DNA from: Kingella sp. (in: b-proteobacteria)
Lineage (GTDB): Bacteria > Pseudomonadota > Gammaproteobacteria > Burkholderiales > Neisseriaceae
Length of the DNA stretch: 20,506 nucleotides
Assembly (NCBI RefSeq): GCF_030527935.1
Contig: NZ_JAUMZV010000037.1
Coordinates: 1-20,506 of the forward strand
Direction of reading: 5' to 3'
Shown here piece by piece: positions 19,767 to 20,506 of the stretch. The notes beneath the pieces were generated by a model. That model had not been told where the DNA came from, did no database searches, and saw only the letters and a list, made by a program, of their open reading frames with translations. The stretch's first letter is position 1. Each line of letters starts with the position of its first letter. Both the position numbers and the translations under genes were made by a program.

Positions 19767-20414
19767 TCACACGGCGCAGTCAAAATAGGTGTTGATTTGG
19801 CTGCGTGCTGCCATGTTGGCGATGTAGTCTTGCACCACTTGCGGGAACTGGATGCCGCGCACCATGCTGAGATTGCGCAGCATGGGGAAGATGATGATGT
19901 CTTCCATGCTGATGTCGCTACCGTTGAGCATATCGCTGTGGATTTGGCTGGCTAGGGCGTGCAAGTCGCGGTGGATTTGGGCGAGCAGCTCGGGCGTTTT
20001 GTCTAGCATTTGGGCGATGCCTGTGCCAACGCTGGCTTCTTTTTTCAGGATAAAGTACACCACGGCGGATGGCGTGGCGAACTCGGGCAAGCCAAGCTGG
20101 ATACTGCGGGGGAACAGCAGTTGGTTGTAATATTCGCCCACTTGGTCTGCCCATGCTTGGATGCTGGAGCGGATGGTTTCGTTGATGGGCGTATTGGCTT
20201 GCGCGGCGATGTGGCGCACGATGTCTAGGCTTTCGCCCATGTGGCTGCCATCGTCTTTTTGCAGGATGGGCACTTGTTTTGCGCCGATGAGCCCGATGGG
20301 CGTGGCTTCATCATCGTTGGCGAGCGTGATGAGTTCCACGGGGGTTTGGGTAAGCCCAAATGCCATGCGGGCGCGAACGCAGAACGGGCAATGGTCGTAG
20401 ATGTAGAGTTTCAT
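19767..20414 (-). CDS. grxB: Glutaredoxin 2 (GrxB)
   Basis: The 215-residue product is an atypical, glutathione-S-transferase-like glutaredoxin that reduces disulfides with glutathione. The N-terminal thioredoxin-fold domain carries the redox motif CPFC at residues 9-12, then KQVPIL and MGESLDIV, which bind glutathione. The C-terminal half is helical with the family blocks SMEDIIIFPMLRNL and VRGIQFPQVV. Length equals E. coli Grx2. AAGGA precedes the ATG at 20412-20414. It is cytoplasmic. With Tpx at the other end of the window it belongs to thiol redox metabolism, but no shared control is visible. Confidence 0.95.
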   Translation of the reverse strand: MKLYIYDHCPFCVRARMAFGLTQTPVELITLANDDEATPIGLIGAKQVPILQKDDGSHMGESLDIVRHIAAQANTPINETIRSSIQAWADQVGEYYNQLLFPRSIQLGLPEFATPSAVVYFILKKEASVGTGIAQMLDKTPELLAQIHRDLHALASQIHSDMLNGSDISMEDIIIFPMLRNLSMVRGIQFPQVVQDYIANMAARSQINTYFDCAV

Positions 20415-20453
20415 GGGGTGTCCTTTGTGGGAAGTTTTTGCGAAAAAAATGAT

Positions 20454-20506
20454 GGGGCTGTCCTAGATAACTAGGATAAATTACTTCTTACCAATTGTTT
20501 TAAAAT
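20454..20506. mobile_element. Possible end of an IS1016-like insertion sequence
   Basis: GGGGCTGTCCTAGATAACTA starts here, and the region turns AT-rich up to the window edge. From memory, IS1016 and relatives (IS1595 family) have ends of this form, with GGGGCTG followed by CCTAGATAACTAGG. No transposase is in view, so it rests on the terminal sequence alone. It lies 39 bp upstream of the grxB start codon and could influence its promoter. Confidence 0.45.

Overview
The window is chromosomal DNA from a member of the Neisseriaceae, most likely Kingella or a close relative. The main evidence is a very dense dispersed 12-mer, AGGCAGCCTGAA and its complement. I counted 38 exact copies by eye, many as inverted pairs between genes. 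From memory, this is the Kingella dialect of the neisserial DNA uptake sequence (DUS). A Correia-type repeat, dRS3-type palindromes and close matches to known proteobacterial core genes agree with this. I see no rRNA, tRNA or CRISPR array.

Layout from the left: the last 38 codons of a transposase-like gene run in from the window edge, followed by tpx (thiol peroxidase, minus strand). Next is a galactose locus. galT and galK (Leloir pathway, minus strand) are divergent from mglB, mglA and mglC (plus strand), a high-affinity galactose/glucose ABC importer. The binding protein appears to be a lipoprotein. Uptake by MglBAC would feed GalK and then GalT; galE and galM are not in the window. After a clear terminator come a small membrane protein, a Sel1-repeat protein, queA (tRNA queuosine), a lipoprotein, a YfeX-type DyP peroxidase, a four-helix membrane protein, a small probable EVE/PUA-like protein, mnmC (tRNA wobble uridine oxidoreductase without a recognisable methyltransferase domain), a second lipoprotein, pyrF, a ricin-B-type lectin lipoprotein, sanA and grxB. 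The right edge shows a possible end of an IS1016-like element that continues outside the window.

The protein-coding genes are mostly housekeeping, redox and tRNA-modification functions. The unusual content lies in the spacers. Five copies of a 162-bp miniature inverted-repeat element all lie in the same orientation, and one separates mglB from mglA. There is also a 157-bp Correia-like element with non-standard ends, a dRS3-bearing element with IS5-like ends, and several smaller palindromic families (ATGGAGCGGCGACG type, GTAGGGTG type, GTGGGCAA type, and a CCAAATC/GATTTGG type that also sits in frame inside mnmC). Nearly every spacer carries one or more hairpins, so RNA-level control or transcript processing is the main open question here.
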